Positions 1-10,064 are shown, numbered from the stretch's first letter. The stretch: DNA of 64,000 bases from Cognatishimia activa (GCF_026016445.1 NZ_CP096147.1:1958501-2022500); one strand, 5' to 3'. Notes: generated by a model from the letters alone, not told the origin. Numbers and translations: made by a program.

Positions 1-157
1 GGCCTGAGCGTGGGAAACTGACTCGCCCAATCTCAGCACGGATTCGCACGTGGCCAAAATTGCCCTCGATGACTTTCTTAATGGCTCCAGAAAGTTCCGA
101 AACTGAAAATTCCGGGGCGTTTTCGCCTTCTCGTGGATCGTCAAACAGATCAGACAT
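1..157 (-). CDS. xseA: Exodeoxyribonuclease VII large subunit, N-terminal part (partial)
   Basis: Reading leftward from an ATG at 157, the frame gives a short acidic start followed by '[16 protein letters not shown]' and '[13 protein letters not shown]', the N-terminal OB-fold of the large subunit of exonuclease VII. This subunit binds single-stranded DNA and, with XseB, degrades it to oligonucleotides. Only about 52 codons lie in the window and the gene continues past position 1. It is divergent from purD with 72 bp between the two starts, a pairing usual in Rhodobacterales. Identification is by recognition of the conserved N-terminus; the catalytic domain is not visible. Confidence 0.88.
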   Translation of the reverse strand, partial: MSDLFDDPREGENAPEFSVSELSGAIKKVIEGNFGHVRIRAEIGRVSFPRSG

Positions 158-229
158 CCTGCCTCGCTTGATTGCTGTGCGCGCGCAGCTTAGAACGCCC
201 CCAACGGAAGGCCAAGCGGAAGGGCGATC

Positions 230-1492
230 ATGAACATTCTTATTCTCGGCAGCGGTGGACGCGAGCACGCGTTGACCTGGGCGGTGAAGCAAAACCCGAA
301 ATGTGACCGCCTAATTGTGGCTCCGGGAAATGCGGGCATTGCTCAGATCGCTGAATGTGCTGATCTGGATATCGAGAACGGTGGCGCGGTTGCGGCTTTC
401 GCCGAGGAAAACGCGATCGACTTTGTAATCATCGGCCCAGAAGCGCCTTTGGCAAAGGGCGTAGCAGATCGTCTGCGTGATGCGGGCCTCTTGGTCTTTG
501 GCCCCTCCGAAGGCGCAGCACGTCTTGAGGCTTCCAAGTCCTTCACCAAAGAAATCTGCGACGCTGCAAAAGCGCCGACCGCAGGCTACGGACATTTCAC
601 TGATGCTGAGGCTGCGAAAGCGCATATCCGCGCAAACGGTGCGCCGATTGTGGTTAAAGCTGACGGTCTGGCCGCAGGCAAAGGCGTGATTGTCGCCATG
701 GAAGAGCAAGAAGCACTCGACGCAATCGACGACATGTTCGGCGGTGCTTTCGGCGGTGCTGGCGCGGAAGTGGTTATTGAAGAATTCATGGAAGGCGAAG
801 AGGCATCACTCTTTGTGCTGGTTGATGGTGAAGAAGTGCTCTCCATCGGCACCGCGCAGGACCACAAGCGTGTTGGCGAAGGTGACACCGGCCCGAACAC
901 GGGTGGCATGGGTGCTTATTCACCAGCGCCGGTTCTGTCTGCTGAAATCGAAGCCAAGGCAATGGAAGAAATCGTCAAACCAACCATGGCAGAAATGGCC
1001 AAGCGTGGCGTGCCCTTCCAAGGTGTTCTTTACGCAGGCCTTATGATCAAAGACGGTCAGCCGCGACTGGTGGAATATAACGTCCGCTTTGGCGATCCAG
1101 AATGTCAGGTGCTGATGATGCGTCTTGGTGCACAGGCGCTGGACCTGATGCAGGCCGCTGCTGAAGGTCGCCTTAGTGAAGCCCAGGTGAATTGGGCAGA
1201 TGATCATGCGATGACCGTTGTCATGGCGGCGAATGGTTATCCGGGGTCTTACGAAAAAGGCACAGAGATCAAAGGTCTGAAAGATATTGCAGATGACAGC
1301 ATGAATGTTGTCTTCCACGCAGGTACCAAGGCGGACGGTGAGAAAACCCTCGCGACCGGTGGTCGTGTACTCAACGTCACTGCGCGTGGCGCATCATTGC
1401 AAGAAGCGCGAGACCGGGCCTATGCGATGGTGGATGCTGTTGATTGGCCAGGTGGATTTTTCCGCAAAGACATCGGCTGGCGCGCGCTTTAA
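230..1492 (+). CDS. purD: Phosphoribosylamine-glycine ligase (GARS)
   Basis: This 420-residue cytosolic enzyme joins glycine to 5-phosphoribosylamine using ATP, the second step of de novo purine synthesis. The N-terminus has the family signature 'GSGGREHAL' (residues 7-15). The ATP-grasp core includes '[13 protein letters not shown]' and the diagnostic '[12 protein letters not shown]', and the C-terminal part has '[10 protein letters not shown]'. Length and order match full-length bacterial PurD. The ATG at 230 follows a GGAAGGGCGATC stretch that can serve as ribosome binding site. It is monocistronic here, divergent from xseA. The purE and purK genes of the same pathway lie 53 kb away in this window. 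Confidence 0.97.
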   Translation: MNILILGSGGREHALTWAVKQNPKCDRLIVAPGNAGIAQIAECADLDIENGGAVAAFAEENAIDFVIIGPEAPLAKGVADRLRDAGLLVFGPSEGAARLEASKSFTKEICDAAKAPTAGYGHFTDAEAAKAHIRANGAPIVVKADGLAAGKGVIVAMEEQEALDAIDDMFGGAFGGAGAEVVIEEFMEGEEASLFVLVDGEEVLSIGTAQDHKRVGEGDTGPNTGGMGAYSPAPVLSAEIEAKAMEEIVKPTMAEMAKRGVPFQGVLYAGLMIKDGQPRLVEYNVRFGDPECQVLMMRLGAQALDLMQAAAEGRLSEAQVNWADDHAMTVVMAANGYPGSYEKGTEIKGLKDIADDSMNVVFHAGTKADGEKTLATGGRVLNVTARGASLQEARDRAYAMVDAVDWPGGFFRKDIGWRAL

Positions 1493-1503
1493 ACGGGTGA
1501 ATT

Positions 1504-1523
1504 GCGAGGGGCCAGCCCCTCGC
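1504..1523. terminator. Perfect hairpin after purD
   Basis: GCGAGGGGC and GCCCCTCGC flank a 2-nt centre, forming a very strong GC-rich stem 12 bp after the purD stop and before the end of the convergent gene. No T-run follows on either strand, so it is either a weak or Rho-assisted terminator or an mRNA 3'-end stabiliser. Confidence 0.45.
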
Positions 1524-1553
1524 GCTCCCCAAGGTACTTAGACAAGAAGAAGC

Positions 1554-2305
1554 TTATGAGCAGTCTAAGGCTGCAGCGAAGCTCTTTGGACCGTTAAACG
1601 CGCCGATTGTCTTGGAGCGAACCTCTTTGCCGTCGAATGTCGCAACAACCACATTCTGCCATTTCGCATCAGCGACAATCATTTCCGAACCATTGCCGCA
1701 ATCGCGAATACCGCCCGAGATAAAGTCCTCGCCAATTCTGTGATTGGTCACACCGGCCAAGCGACCAACCTCAGTCAGCCCATTGTCTTCAAAGCGCCAG
1801 ATGCGCAGCGTCTTAGCCAAATGCGGCCGATCAACATAGGCGATTTCCACGCGACCATCACCATCTAAGTCAGCTGCGCCAACTGGGGCGAGCCAACGGA
1901 ATTTTCGGCCAATAAACGGCGTCGTTGCGATGAGACCAGTCTCATCATACACCGCAAGCCGCCCACCCTGGGCCTGGCTGCTTTCCACAACGATGACTTC
2001 GAAATCGCCATCCAGATCGACGTCCGCCAGACGCGGCTGCAAATCCTCAAAGACGCGGCTTTCAGGCAACACAAACCGCAGGGATTTCCCCCCTTTCAGG
2101 CGCAGCTCAAGCGCCCCCCATTCCACATTATCGCCCAGCACCGCATGAGCATATCGTGTGGTAGGGTCAGCAAATTTGGCAGATTTGATATCAGCCGTCG
2201 CTGCGACGGGCGCAACAACCGCAATGGCCAGAAGCGCGCGGCGCAAACAGCACTTCAAAACTTGAAACGGCTGACGCCGCGCTTTGCCCGGCCCTGCGCC
2301 CAGCA

Positions 2306-2306
<1 letters not shown>
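1554..2306 (-). CDS. Exported VCBS/FG-GAP repeat-like protein
   Basis: A 250-residue protein with a basic N-terminus followed by a hydrophobic stretch ending in 'ATA', a likely Sec signal peptide with cleavage near residue 38. The mature part has two motifs of the Ca-binding FG-GAP/VCBS type, 'DVDLDGDFEVIVV' and 'AADLDGDGRVEIAYV', in a beta-propeller-like context. The start ATG overlaps the ferredoxin stop as TGATG, so translation is probably coupled. The role is unknown; VCBS repeats usually form Ca-stabilised propellers in secreted or periplasmic proteins. Domain class is fairly sure, function is not. Confidence 0.8.
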
Positions 2307-2749
<443 letters not shown>

Positions 2750-2847
2750 TTAACCTGCAAGGCACAGAGATTTTCATATTTCCGCTGATGGGCTATGCGC
2801 CTGCCTTTAAACAGGCTATCTGTCAGAAAACGCCCAAGAGGCAGAGC

Positions 2848-3393
2848 ATGACATCAAAACGCGCGCTGATCACAATGGCTTTTCTCGCCATGAGCGCCTG
2901 CGACGCCGGAGGCGCGTTGCAGGGCAATGTTGATGCGCTGCGCGAACCTGATGTTGTGCAAATCCGACAAGCACAGCCACCCGGTGCGCCGCCCGGCACC
3001 TGTTGGGGTAAATCGATCAGTCCCGCTGTGATCGAAACAGTGACAGAGCAGATCTTAGTGCAGCCAGCACAAGTGAATGTGGATGGACAGGTTCTCAGCC
3101 CTGCCATCTATCGCACGGAGACCTTACAGCGAATAGTGAAGGAACGGCGCGAAACCTGGTTTGAAGCACCTTGCCCGGATATTCTGACCAGCGATTTTAT
3201 TGCCTCGGTGCAGCGCGCTCTGAAAGCACGTGATCTTTATCGTGGTCGCATCACAGGCATTATGGACGCCCGAACTCGTGGTGCGATCCGCCGCTATCAG
3301 GCACCTCTGGGCCTCGACAGCGGCATTCTCGCGCTAGAAACCGCTCGGCAATTTGGTCTGGTTGCGATCACGCGTGAGACTGACAGCTTTTAA
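2848..3393 (+). CDS. Lipoprotein with peptidoglycan-binding domain
   Basis: A 181-residue protein. The N-terminus 'ALITMAFLAMSAC' ends in a lipobox with Cys18, so it is probably lipid-anchored. The C-terminal half ('SVQRALKARDLYRG' through 'DARTRGAIRRYQ') fits the PG_binding_1 three-helix fold that binds muropeptides. The middle has 'YRTETLQRIVKERRETWFEAPCP', seen in Rhodobacterales envelope proteins. I chose the ATG at 2848, preceded by AGAGGCAG, because it places the lipoprotein signal at the N-terminus; the frame is open further upstream. It probably ties the outer membrane to the cell wall. Confidence 0.82.
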   Translation: MTSKRALITMAFLAMSACDAGGALQGNVDALREPDVVQIRQAQPPGAPPGTCWGKSISPAVIETVTEQILVQPAQVNVDGQVLSPAIYRTETLQRIVKERRETWFEAPCPDILTSDFIASVQRALKARDLYRGRITGIMDARTRGAIRRYQAPLGLDSGILALETARQFGLVAITRETDSF

Positions 3394-3417
3394 GCGAAAC
3401 GTACTGAACGCAAAAAA

Positions 3418-3445
3418 AGGGCGCCGAAGCGCCCTCTTTCTTTAG
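3418..3445. terminator. Bidirectional intrinsic terminator
   Basis: AGGGCGC and GCGCCCT flank a CGAA loop. A T-rich tail (CTTTCTTT) follows on the plus strand and a run of seven T follows on the minus strand (seven A at 3412-3418 on plus). It sits between two convergent genes and should stop transcription from both, best for the degP side. Confidence 0.85.
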
Positions 3446-3457
3446 GTTGTTGTGATC

Positions 3458-4918
3458 CTATTCGAGGCTCAGAGCTACGAAACGTGGCTCTCCGCCGCGG
3501 CGCACCAACAACAAGATCGACTTGCGACCAGCGTCCTGCGCTTCTTCAATTCTGGCATCCAGATCAGAGATTGAAAGGAGCGCCTGCTGACTTGCTTCTA
3601 CGATGAGGTCGCCCTGACGTAGCCCCTTTTCAAATGCCTTGGACGTCTCATCTACCGCAGCCACCACGAGGCCAGTTGCATCCGTATCCAGACCAAGTTC
3701 AGAGCGCAGAGCCTCTGTGACTGGCGTCACAGTCAGGCCAAGAATGTCTTTCTCGCTTGGCTCTTCTGGTTGTGCCGGAGCGACGGCAGGTACCGCAGCT
3801 TCCGCATCTTCGCGACGGCCCAATGTGACTTTCAGCGTCTGCGTTTTGCCTTCACGCAGAACCACCACACGCACAGCTTTACCCACTTCTGTGTTGCCAA
3901 CGGTGCGCACTAGTCCGCGCACGTCTTCGACCTCTTGACCATCAAAGGTCAAGATCACATCGCCCGCTTCCAGTCCTGCGTCTTTGGCAGGGCCGTCAGG
4001 CACATCTGTGACCATCGCACCATTGGTGTTTTCTAGGCCTTCAATGGCATCAATCATATCTTCAGATACGTTTTGAATGCGCACACCCAGCCAACCGCGA
4101 CGGGTTTCACCAAAGTCGCGCAGCTGATCGACAACGCGTGTCACAACATTGGATGCCATGGAGAAGCCGATACCAATCGAGCCCCCGTTTGGAGACAGGA
4201 TCGCTGTGTTCACACCGACAACGTCGCCATCCATGTTGAACAGCGGTCCACCAGAGTTGCCTCGGTTGATAGCTGCATCGGTCTGAATGTAATCATCATA
4301 GCTGCCAGAAAGCGCACGGTTACGCGCAGATACAATACCTGCAGATACAGAGAAGCCTTGGCCAAGCGGGTTACCTACGGCCATGACCCAATCGCCGACA
4401 CGTGCGGTGTCACTGTCACCAAAGCTGACGAATGGTAGCGGCTCTTCGCTTTCCACCTTCAGCAGGGCAATGTCCGTGTTGGGGTCTTTACCTACGACGG
4501 TCGCTGGCAGTTCTTCACCTGAGAAAAACTCAATGAGAATCTCGTCGGCGCCATCAATGACGTGGTTATTGGTAACAACATAGCCATCCTCAGAGATCAC
4601 AAATCCCGACCCCAGGGCCGAGCTGCGGCGCGGACGGTCACCCTCACCTTGGCGATCTTCAAATTCGCGGAAGAAATCCTCAAACGGGCTTCCCTCTGGA
4701 ACCACGCCGCGCGGGCCGGTTCGGCTGGCAACAACGGTAGAGGTTGTGATGTTCACCACTGAAGGGCTCACCTGATCTGCCAAATCGGCAAAACTATCGG
4801 GGCGGGCTTGTGCGACAACGGCCTGAGCCACGAGCGCAACAATGGCGATAAACGAGAGCCACATCGCGCGGATGTAGCCTGTTTGTGTGATTGGAACGGA
4901 AACAGCCTGTGGTTTCAC
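3458..4918 (-). CDS. degP: Periplasmic serine protease DegP/HtrA family
   Basis: A 486-residue Do-type protease and chaperone of the periplasm that removes or refolds damaged envelope proteins. The signal anchor is at residues 17-38. The trypsin-like catalytic triad is visible as His119 (TNNHVID), Asp149 (NTDIALLKV) and Ser222 (GNSGGP). Two PDZ domains follow, about residues 270-360 and 395-480. The start codon is GTG at 4918 with AAGGAG about 10 bases upstream; an internal ATG at the signal anchor is an alternative. It lies downstream of the hflK/hflC group on the same strand, but the 106-codon gene and an AT-rich spacer separate them. Confidence 0.95.
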   Translation of the reverse strand: MKPQAVSVPITQTGYIRAMWLSFIAIVALVAQAVVAQARPDSFADLADQVSPSVVNITTSTVVASRTGPRGVVPEGSPFEDFFREFEDRQGEGDRPRRSSALGSGFVISEDGYVVTNNHVIDGADEILIEFFSGEELPATVVGKDPNTDIALLKVESEEPLPFVSFGDSDTARVGDWVMAVGNPLGQGFSVSAGIVSARNRALSGSYDDYIQTDAAINRGNSGGPLFNMDGDVVGVNTAILSPNGGSIGIGFSMASNVVTRVVDQLRDFGETRRGWLGVRIQNVSEDMIDAIEGLENTNGAMVTDVPDGPAKDAGLEAGDVILTFDGQEVEDVRGLVRTVGNTEVGKAVRVVVLREGKTQTLKVTLGRREDAEAAVPAVAPAQPEEPSEKDILGLTVTPVTEALRSELGLDTDATGLVVAAVDETSKAFEKGLRQGDLIVEASQQALLSISDLDARIEEAQDAGRKSILLLVRRGGEPRFVALSLE

Positions 4919-5331
4919 TCCCTAAACTCCTTTGATCTGGTTTCCAGGTTTCACCTACCCCCGATGTAGGTGACTGGTTTTAACATAGGGCACTTTCTCT
5001 TGGTCACAAGAATCGTAATGCAGGTTCAATCGGTTGTGATCTCACAGTGAGAGATTTTTCACTCAAATCTTGACAAATCTTCACTGAGCCTGAAAATACG
5101 GCGGTCGAAAGTACAGCCAAGCCAGAACTTCTAATTGAATATCTGTTCATTTACAAAAGCTTGCGTGTTTCGAGCCAATCCCTCTCAAAACCTGTAAATA
5201 AGAGTCAAGTATCGTATTCCGTAACCTGCTTTCTATTGTCTTGATAGATTTTATTGACAAGTATCAAAGCAATACTTTGGCGTAACGAGAATAAGGCAGA
5301 AGCAGACCAAAAACAAAATGCGGGGTGATTT
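4919..5331. other. AT-rich intergenic region
   Basis: About 410 bp, clearly richer in A and T than the flanking genes. It must contain the degP promoter (leftward) and the promoter of the 106-codon gene (rightward). A TTGACA hexamer at 5254-5259 is a possible -35 for the rightward gene, without a convincing -10. Nested inverted pieces TTGTC/GACAA and TTGATA/TATCAA occur at about 5237-5267. No coding frame or RNA gene was recognised. Confidence 0.5.
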
Positions 5332-5652
5332 ATGCACAAATGGTTTACCCAAAAAATCAACGAAATGATTGGCTTGGCGCATTACTGCCAGTATCCGATC
5401 TTAAAAGCCCATTTGATATTAACACAGCAAGCAATTGATGAAACATACGGTCAGAGCAGTTCAGATAGCTCTTCGTTGAAACGCATCCTTCCATTGTTGA
5501 TCAAACAGGCCGAATTGGATGGCAATCCTGAATCAGCAAGGCATATGCGCAGAGCTCTTGAGGCAATGGAAAGCGATTCCATTCTTGCTGAGAACGTCGT
5601 TCAAGTCAGTTTTGTGGGTGAGGAAGAGAAACGCTCTCAATTAAGCCGCTAG
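5332..5652 (+). CDS. Hypothetical protein, 106 residues
   Basis: I do not recognise the family. The protein is mostly alpha-helical in appearance, soluble, with no signal or membrane segment. It has an aromatic N-terminal part ('HKWFTQKINEMIGLAHYCQYP'), a Ser-rich linker (residues 43-49) and an acidic-basic C-terminus. The ATG at 5332 is preceded by GGGGTGATTT, a good ribosome binding site. It lies on the strand opposite its neighbours and overlaps the DUF2065 gene tail to tail by 4 bases. Its AT-richness and the AT-rich spacer suggest acquisition within an otherwise conserved cluster. Confidence 0.65.
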   Translation: MHKWFTQKINEMIGLAHYCQYPILKAHLILTQQAIDETYGQSSSDSSSLKRILPLLIKQAELDGNPESARHMRRALEAMESDSILAENVVQVSFVGEEEKRSQLSR

Positions 5653-5843
5653 GGCAAAGCTGATCCCGCCAATAAGAGCACGACACCAAGCGCACTTGCA
5701 ATAATGCCGATCTGCCTTTTCTGGGCGGTCGGCATTTCACTCAAAAGTTTCAATATCTCTTCAATACGCGAAGGGGCCAGCGCGAACGCCAGCCCCTCGA
5801 CAATGAGTACAAGCCCGAAGGCCCATAGAACAGTCGCAATCAC
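5649..5843 (-). CDS. DUF2065 small membrane protein
   Basis: A 64-residue protein with two hydrophobic helices (about residues 3-22 and 45-62) joined by 'PSRIEEILKLLSEMPTAQKRQIG', the layout of the DUF2065/YjeT family. In proteobacteria this gene commonly follows hflC, as here, where its ATG overlaps the hflC stop by four bases, so coupled translation is likely. The function is unknown; an accessory role with the HflKC complex is inferred from position only. Confidence 0.88.
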   Translation of the reverse strand: MIATVLWAFGLVLIVEGLAFALAPSRIEEILKLLSEMPTAQKRQIGIIASALGVVLLLAGSALP

Positions 5844-6721
5844 TGCGCACCCAAATCTGACTTCAGATAGTTGAAAAATTCACTATCCGGAGACATGACC
5901 ATGGTGGAGTTGTTCTCCAGCAGGGCCGCACGGTAAGCAGCCAGCGAACGGTAGAATTCAAAGAATTCCTGATCCGAACCATAAGCTTCTGCGAAGATTG
6001 CGTTGCGGTTTGCGTCAGCTTCACCGCGGATGATCTCGGCCTGACGTTTCGCGTCAGAAACCAGCTCAACCACGGTACGATCTGCCTGCGCACGAATACG
6101 CTGCGCAGCCTCTTGACCACGAGCACGTTCGTCCGTTGCTTCACGCTCACGTTCCGCACGCATACGCGCGAAGGTCGCGTCAAGGTTTTCACGAGGTAAG
6201 TCGGTGCGTTTCAAACGCACATCGATCACTTCCAGACCCAGCGCTTGAGCATCCCTGATCGCACCCGTCCGAATGCGCAGCATCAGAGCTGCACGGTCGG
6301 TGCTGAGAATGTCGTTTGAGGCCACAGAACCCAGAATTTCCCGTGTTTGCGAACGCAGGATCGAATCCAGACGACGTCCTGCAACGGCAATCGCTTGATC
6401 GCCTTCTGCACCGGTTGCCTGACGGAACTGATTCACATCGGCAATGCGGTAACGTGCGAAAGCGTCAACCACGAGGCGACGGTCATCCAATGGAGTGACT
6501 TCGATTGGGTCAAGGTCACGGCTCAGGATACGGTCATCATACCGCGCCACGTTCTGAATGAAGGGCAGTTTAAACGCCAGACCCGGCTCTTCTTTGACCG
6601 CATCAACGCGACCAAATTGCAGAACCAGAACCTTTTCACGTTCATCAACGATAAAGATCGAATTCAGGGCAACAAATACGGCCCCGACAAGCAGGACTAG
6701 GGCTGCAAAGGAACGTGTCAT
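5840..6721 (-). CDS. hflC: FtsH protease modulator HflC
   Basis: A 293-residue inner-membrane SPFH/Band 7 protein. One N-terminal transmembrane helix (residues 5-25) is followed by 'VLVLQFGRVDAVKEEPGLAFKLPF', the HflC signature, and a long charged coiled coil (about residues 185-250). HflC and HflK form a large periplasmic cage around FtsH and limit its degradation of membrane proteins. The start overlaps the hflK stop as ATGA, and its own stop overlaps the DUF2065 start, so the three genes form one coupled operon. Confidence 0.96.
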   Translation of the reverse strand: MTRSFAALVLLVGAVFVALNSIFIVDEREKVLVLQFGRVDAVKEEPGLAFKLPFIQNVARYDDRILSRDLDPIEVTPLDDRRLVVDAFARYRIADVNQFRQATGAEGDQAIAVAGRRLDSILRSQTREILGSVASNDILSTDRAALMLRIRTGAIRDAQALGLEVIDVRLKRTDLPRENLDATFARMRAEREREATDERARGQEAAQRIRAQADRTVVELVSDAKRQAEIIRGEADANRNAIFAEAYGSDQEFFEFYRSLAAYRAALLENNSTMVMSPDSEFFNYLKSDLGAQ

Positions 6722-7845
6722 TGGTTTGTCCCCTTTCTCAGTTCGTTGATCGGCAGATAAGGCACAACACCCTGACCGCCAGATTGTTCATCAATGATGA
6801 CTTTATCGACGCGGCCCAGGACCTCTTCCATGGTTTCAAGATAGAGACGCTTACGAGTCACTTCTGGTGCTTTGCGATATTCTTGAAGAACGGCATTAAA
6901 TCGGCTCGCTTCACCTTCCGCTTGGTTCACAACCTCAGCACGGTAGGCCTCTGCTTCTTCCAAAGTCTGCGCTGCTTCACCACGTGCACCCGCAAGACGG
7001 GCATTCGCGTAGGCATCGGCTTCTTTCTGAGTCCGGTCACGCTCTTGTTCCGCCGCCTGAACGTCGCGGAAAGCATCGATCACCTGTGTTGGTGGGTCAG
7101 CTTTGTCAAAGTTCACACGAACGATGTTCACGCCAGAGTTATAGCTATCAAGCGTCAGCTGGATCAGATCTTTCAGACGTTCCGCAATGGATGCACGGTC
7201 ACGGTTGAGGATCGGTGCCAGATCGGACTGAGCAATAATCTCGCGCATCGCCGATTCAGACACGGCGCGGATCGAAAGCTCTGCGTCACGCAGGTTAAAC
7301 AGGAACTTCGCTGGATCGTTGATGTTCCAAACCACCTGGAAGTCGATGTCGACGATGTTTTCGTCACCGGTCAGCATCAAACCTGCATCAGAACCACGCG
7401 CGCCCACACCGATATCTTCGGTTTGTTCGCGGGTCACCTGGATGACTTCGCGGGTCACAACAGGCCAAGGCGCGAAGTTCAGACCCGGATTGCCGGTTGA
7501 GGAATACTCACCCAGGAATAGCTCAACGGACTGTTCTTCTGGCTTCACGGTGTAGAAGCTCGCCATGCCCCAAAGCACAACCGCTGCAACCACACCCAGA
7601 CCAATGGTGCCTTTGCCAAAGCTTGGGCCCTGGCCTCCGCCACCGCCGCCACCTGTGCGACCACCGCCTTTGCCGCCCATCAGGACGCGCAGCTGGTCTT
7701 GACCTTTTTTCATCAGGTCATCGATGTCAGGAATTTGCGGGCCGTCATCCTGTGGGCGTCGGCCTCCGCCATTGTTGCCGCGGTTTCCACCACCGCCGCT
7801 GTTGTTTCCGCCGCCGCCCCAAGGGCCGCCGTTATTACCTGCCAT
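6718..7845 (-). CDS. hflK: FtsH protease modulator HflK
   Basis: A 375-residue SPFH/Band 7 partner of HflC. The N-terminal ~80 residues are Gly/Asn-rich and cytoplasmic, with poly-Gly stretches typical of HflK. A transmembrane helix ('IGLGVVAAVVLWGMASF') and the prohibitin-like domain follow, then a coiled coil with Glu/Ala-rich repeats and a C-terminal 'VVPYLPINEL'. I chose the ATG at 7845 because the family begins 'MAGNNGGPWGG' and AAGGGGATA lies upstream; the 13 extra upstream codons are not conserved-looking. Confidence 0.96.
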   Translation of the reverse strand: MAGNNGGPWGGGGNNSGGGGNRGNNGGGRRPQDDGPQIPDIDDLMKKGQDQLRVLMGGKGGGRTGGGGGGGQGPSFGKGTIGLGVVAAVVLWGMASFYTVKPEEQSVELFLGEYSSTGNPGLNFAPWPVVTREVIQVTREQTEDIGVGARGSDAGLMLTGDENIVDIDFQVVWNINDPAKFLFNLRDAELSIRAVSESAMREIIAQSDLAPILNRDRASIAERLKDLIQLTLDSYNSGVNIVRVNFDKADPPTQVIDAFRDVQAAEQERDRTQKEADAYANARLAGARGEAAQTLEEAEAYRAEVVNQAEGEASRFNAVLQEYRKAPEVTRKRLYLETMEEVLGRVDKVIIDEQSGGQGVVPYLPINELRKGTNQ

Positions 7846-7911
7846 AAAGGTATATCCCCTTTTCGTAATACACTTACGCACCACACTAACCTGTGTGATG
7901 CGTAAAGAAAA

Positions 7912-9267
7912 TCAACCCGTACGGGTCGGTGTTTTCATTGTCACCAATTCTTCGGACATGGTTGGGTGTACCGCAACCGTCCGATCAAAATCTTCCTTGG
8001 TTGCGCCCATTTTGACAGCGATGCCAGCCAGTTGGATCATCTCACCTGCTCCCGGCGCCACGATGTGACAGCCCAGAACCTTGCGCGTGGCTTGAGAAAC
8101 GATGAGCTTCATCAAAACGCGTTCGGAACGACCTGCAAAGGCCTGCTGCATCGGCTTGAAGGAAGTTGCGTAAACTTCAATCGGCTCCTGCTCGCGTGCG
8201 TCTTCCTCAGACAGACCAATTGTACCCATTTCGGGCTGCGTGAAGATCGCAGTCGGGATCAGTTCATGATCAGGCTTGGTTGGGTTGCCTTTGAACACGG
8301 TTTCCACAAAGGCCATGCCTTCGCGGATCGCAACCGGTGTCAGATTCGCGCGATCCGTCACATCGCCAACAGCATAGATCGAAGGCACAGCGGTCTGGCT
8401 GTAGTCATCAACAACGATCTCACCCTTGCGGCCGAGTTCAACGCCGAGTTCTTCAAGACCAAGGTCATTGGAGTTCGGTGACCGGCCCGTCGCGAACATC
8501 ACCTGATCAAACAGATTCTCATCGCCGTTGGTCGCTTTGACCCAGATCTTGTCGCCCTCTTTGCGCATCTCAAGAACATTGGTGCCCAGATGCAGATCAA
8601 TCCCACGCTGGCACATCTCTTCAGCGACCAGACCACGGGCTTCGTCGTCAAAGCCACGCAGGATTTGCGCGCCGCGATAATACTGAGTGGTTTCCACACC
8701 CAGACCATTCATGATGCCTGCAAATTCGCTGGCGATGTAGCCGCCACCAACAATCAGGATGTTCTCTGGCAGATTTTCCAGATGGAACATCTCATTTGAA
8801 GTGATCGCATGTTCGATGCCCGGAATTTCCGGCAGAACAGGACGCCCACCGGTCGCAATCAGGATATGTTTTGCGGTTTTCTTGGTGCCGTCAGACAGCT
8901 CAACTGTATGAGCATCCGCAAGTTTGGCGCGACTGTCGAAGGTCTCGACGTCATTGTTACCAAGAATATTGCGGTAAATACCTTCTAGTCGATCAAGTTC
9001 ATTGTGCATATGCAGTTTGAACTTATCCCAATCGAACGCACCCGGTTTGATATCCCAGCCGTAGTTCTGCGCGTCCTCCACCATGCCGGAGTATTCGCTG
9101 GCAAAAACCATCAGTTTCTTTGGCACACAGCCGCGGATCACGCAGGTGCCGCCGTAACGGTCTTCTTCCGCTAGTGCGACTTTCGCGCCCTCTTGCGCCG
9201 CAACCCGTGCCGCACGCACGCCACCGGAGCCACCACCGATGACAAATAGATCGTAATCAAAGCTCAT
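7912..9267 (-). CDS. gor: Glutathione-disulfide reductase
   Basis: A 451-residue flavoprotein that reduces oxidised glutathione with NADPH. It has the FAD motif 'VIGGGSGGVRAA' (residues 9-20), the redox-active disulfide C42/C47 in 'GGTCVIRGCVPKK', the NADPH motif 'VGGGYIASEFAG', and the C-terminal catalytic 'AVHPTMSEE' with the His-Glu pair. I chose the ATG at 9267 with upstream TTGAGGAAAATC; a TTG four codons earlier is less likely. It is 8 bp downstream of rpiA on the same strand; both belong to NADPH and redox metabolism and are probably co-transcribed. Confidence 0.95.
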   Translation of the reverse strand: MSFDYDLFVIGGGSGGVRAARVAAQEGAKVALAEEDRYGGTCVIRGCVPKKLMVFASEYSGMVEDAQNYGWDIKPGAFDWDKFKLHMHNELDRLEGIYRNILGNNDVETFDSRAKLADAHTVELSDGTKKTAKHILIATGGRPVLPEIPGIEHAITSNEMFHLENLPENILIVGGGYIASEFAGIMNGLGVETTQYYRGAQILRGFDDEARGLVAEEMCQRGIDLHLGTNVLEMRKEGDKIWVKATNGDENLFDQVMFATGRSPNSNDLGLEELGVELGRKGEIVVDDYSQTAVPSIYAVGDVTDRANLTPVAIREGMAFVETVFKGNPTKPDHELIPTAIFTQPEMGTIGLSEEDAREQEPIEVYATSFKPMQQAFAGRSERVLMKLIVSQATRKVLGCHIVAPGAGEMIQLAGIAVKMGATKEDFDRTVAVHPTMSEELVTMKTPTRTG

Positions 9268-9275
9268 GATTTTCC

Positions 9276-10064
9276 TCAATCAGACAGGTCAGCGAAGAGG
9301 TTCTCGCCTTCGACAAAGTCCAGCATATTCTCTTCAATCGTGCCTGCATTTATGTCTCGCACCTGGGCTTTACCATCCCCATAACCGATCACAACTGTGT
9401 CACAGATATCAATGAACAGTCCGTTTTCCACGACACCCGGCATCTGGTTCAGAATCATCGCCATCTGGCGCGAGTCGCCAATGCGTTTCAGATGCAGGTC
9501 CAGAATATGGTTTCCCTCATCAGTGACATAAGGGCTGTCGCCATTCATACGCAGTGAGGCTGAGCGCCCCAGCACATCCATGGACACCAGAGTTTCCTCA
9601 ATCAGAGCCTGCGTGGTCTGCCACCCAAATGGAATGACTTCGACAGGCAAAGGAAAGGCACCGAGCGTATCCACTTCTTTGCTTGCATCCGTAATGACAA
9701 TCATCTGGTCTGACGCGGTCGCCACGATCTTTTCCTGCAACAGCGCACCACCACCGCCTTTGATCAGGTTCAGCTCTCCATCAAACTCGTCTGCGCCATC
9801 GATTGTAATATCCAGCCATTTCGCGGCATCCAGACTGACAACTTCGATGCCAACCTCTCGCGCAAGCTCCGCCGTGCGTGTCGATGTCGGAACACCTCGG
9901 ATTTTCAGCCCTTCTTCGCGCACCATCTCGCCAAGGCAACGCACCATCCAGGCCGCAGTTGATCCGGTTCCCAATCCTACCCGCATTCCGTCTTCGACAA
10001 ATTCCACCGCTTTCTTGGCAGCCACAAATTTGGCTTTGTCGATCGGTGACAACTCTGAGGTCAT
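9276..10064 (-). CDS. rpiA: Ribose-5-phosphate isomerase A
   Basis: A 262-residue cytosolic enzyme that interconverts ribose 5-phosphate and ribulose 5-phosphate in the pentose phosphate pathway. Family motifs are 'VGLGTGSTAAWMV' (phosphate loop), 'DITIDGADEFD' with the catalytic Asp pair, 'IKGGGGALLQEKIVA', and 'LPVEVIPFGW'. It lies directly upstream of gor. The spacer to the divergent glutathione transferase gene (about 250 bp) holds both promoters. Confidence 0.96.
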   Translation of the reverse strand: MTSELSPIDKAKFVAAKKAVEFVEDGMRVGLGTGSTAAWMVRCLGEMVREEGLKIRGVPTSTRTAELAREVGIEVVSLDAAKWLDITIDGADEFDGELNLIKGGGGALLQEKIVATASDQMIVITDASKEVDTLGAFPLPVEVIPFGWQTTQALIEETLVSMDVLGRSASLRMNGDSPYVTDEGNHILDLHLKRIGDSRQMAMILNQMPGVVENGLFIDICDTVVIGYGDGKAQVRDINAGTIEENMLDFVEGENLFADLSD

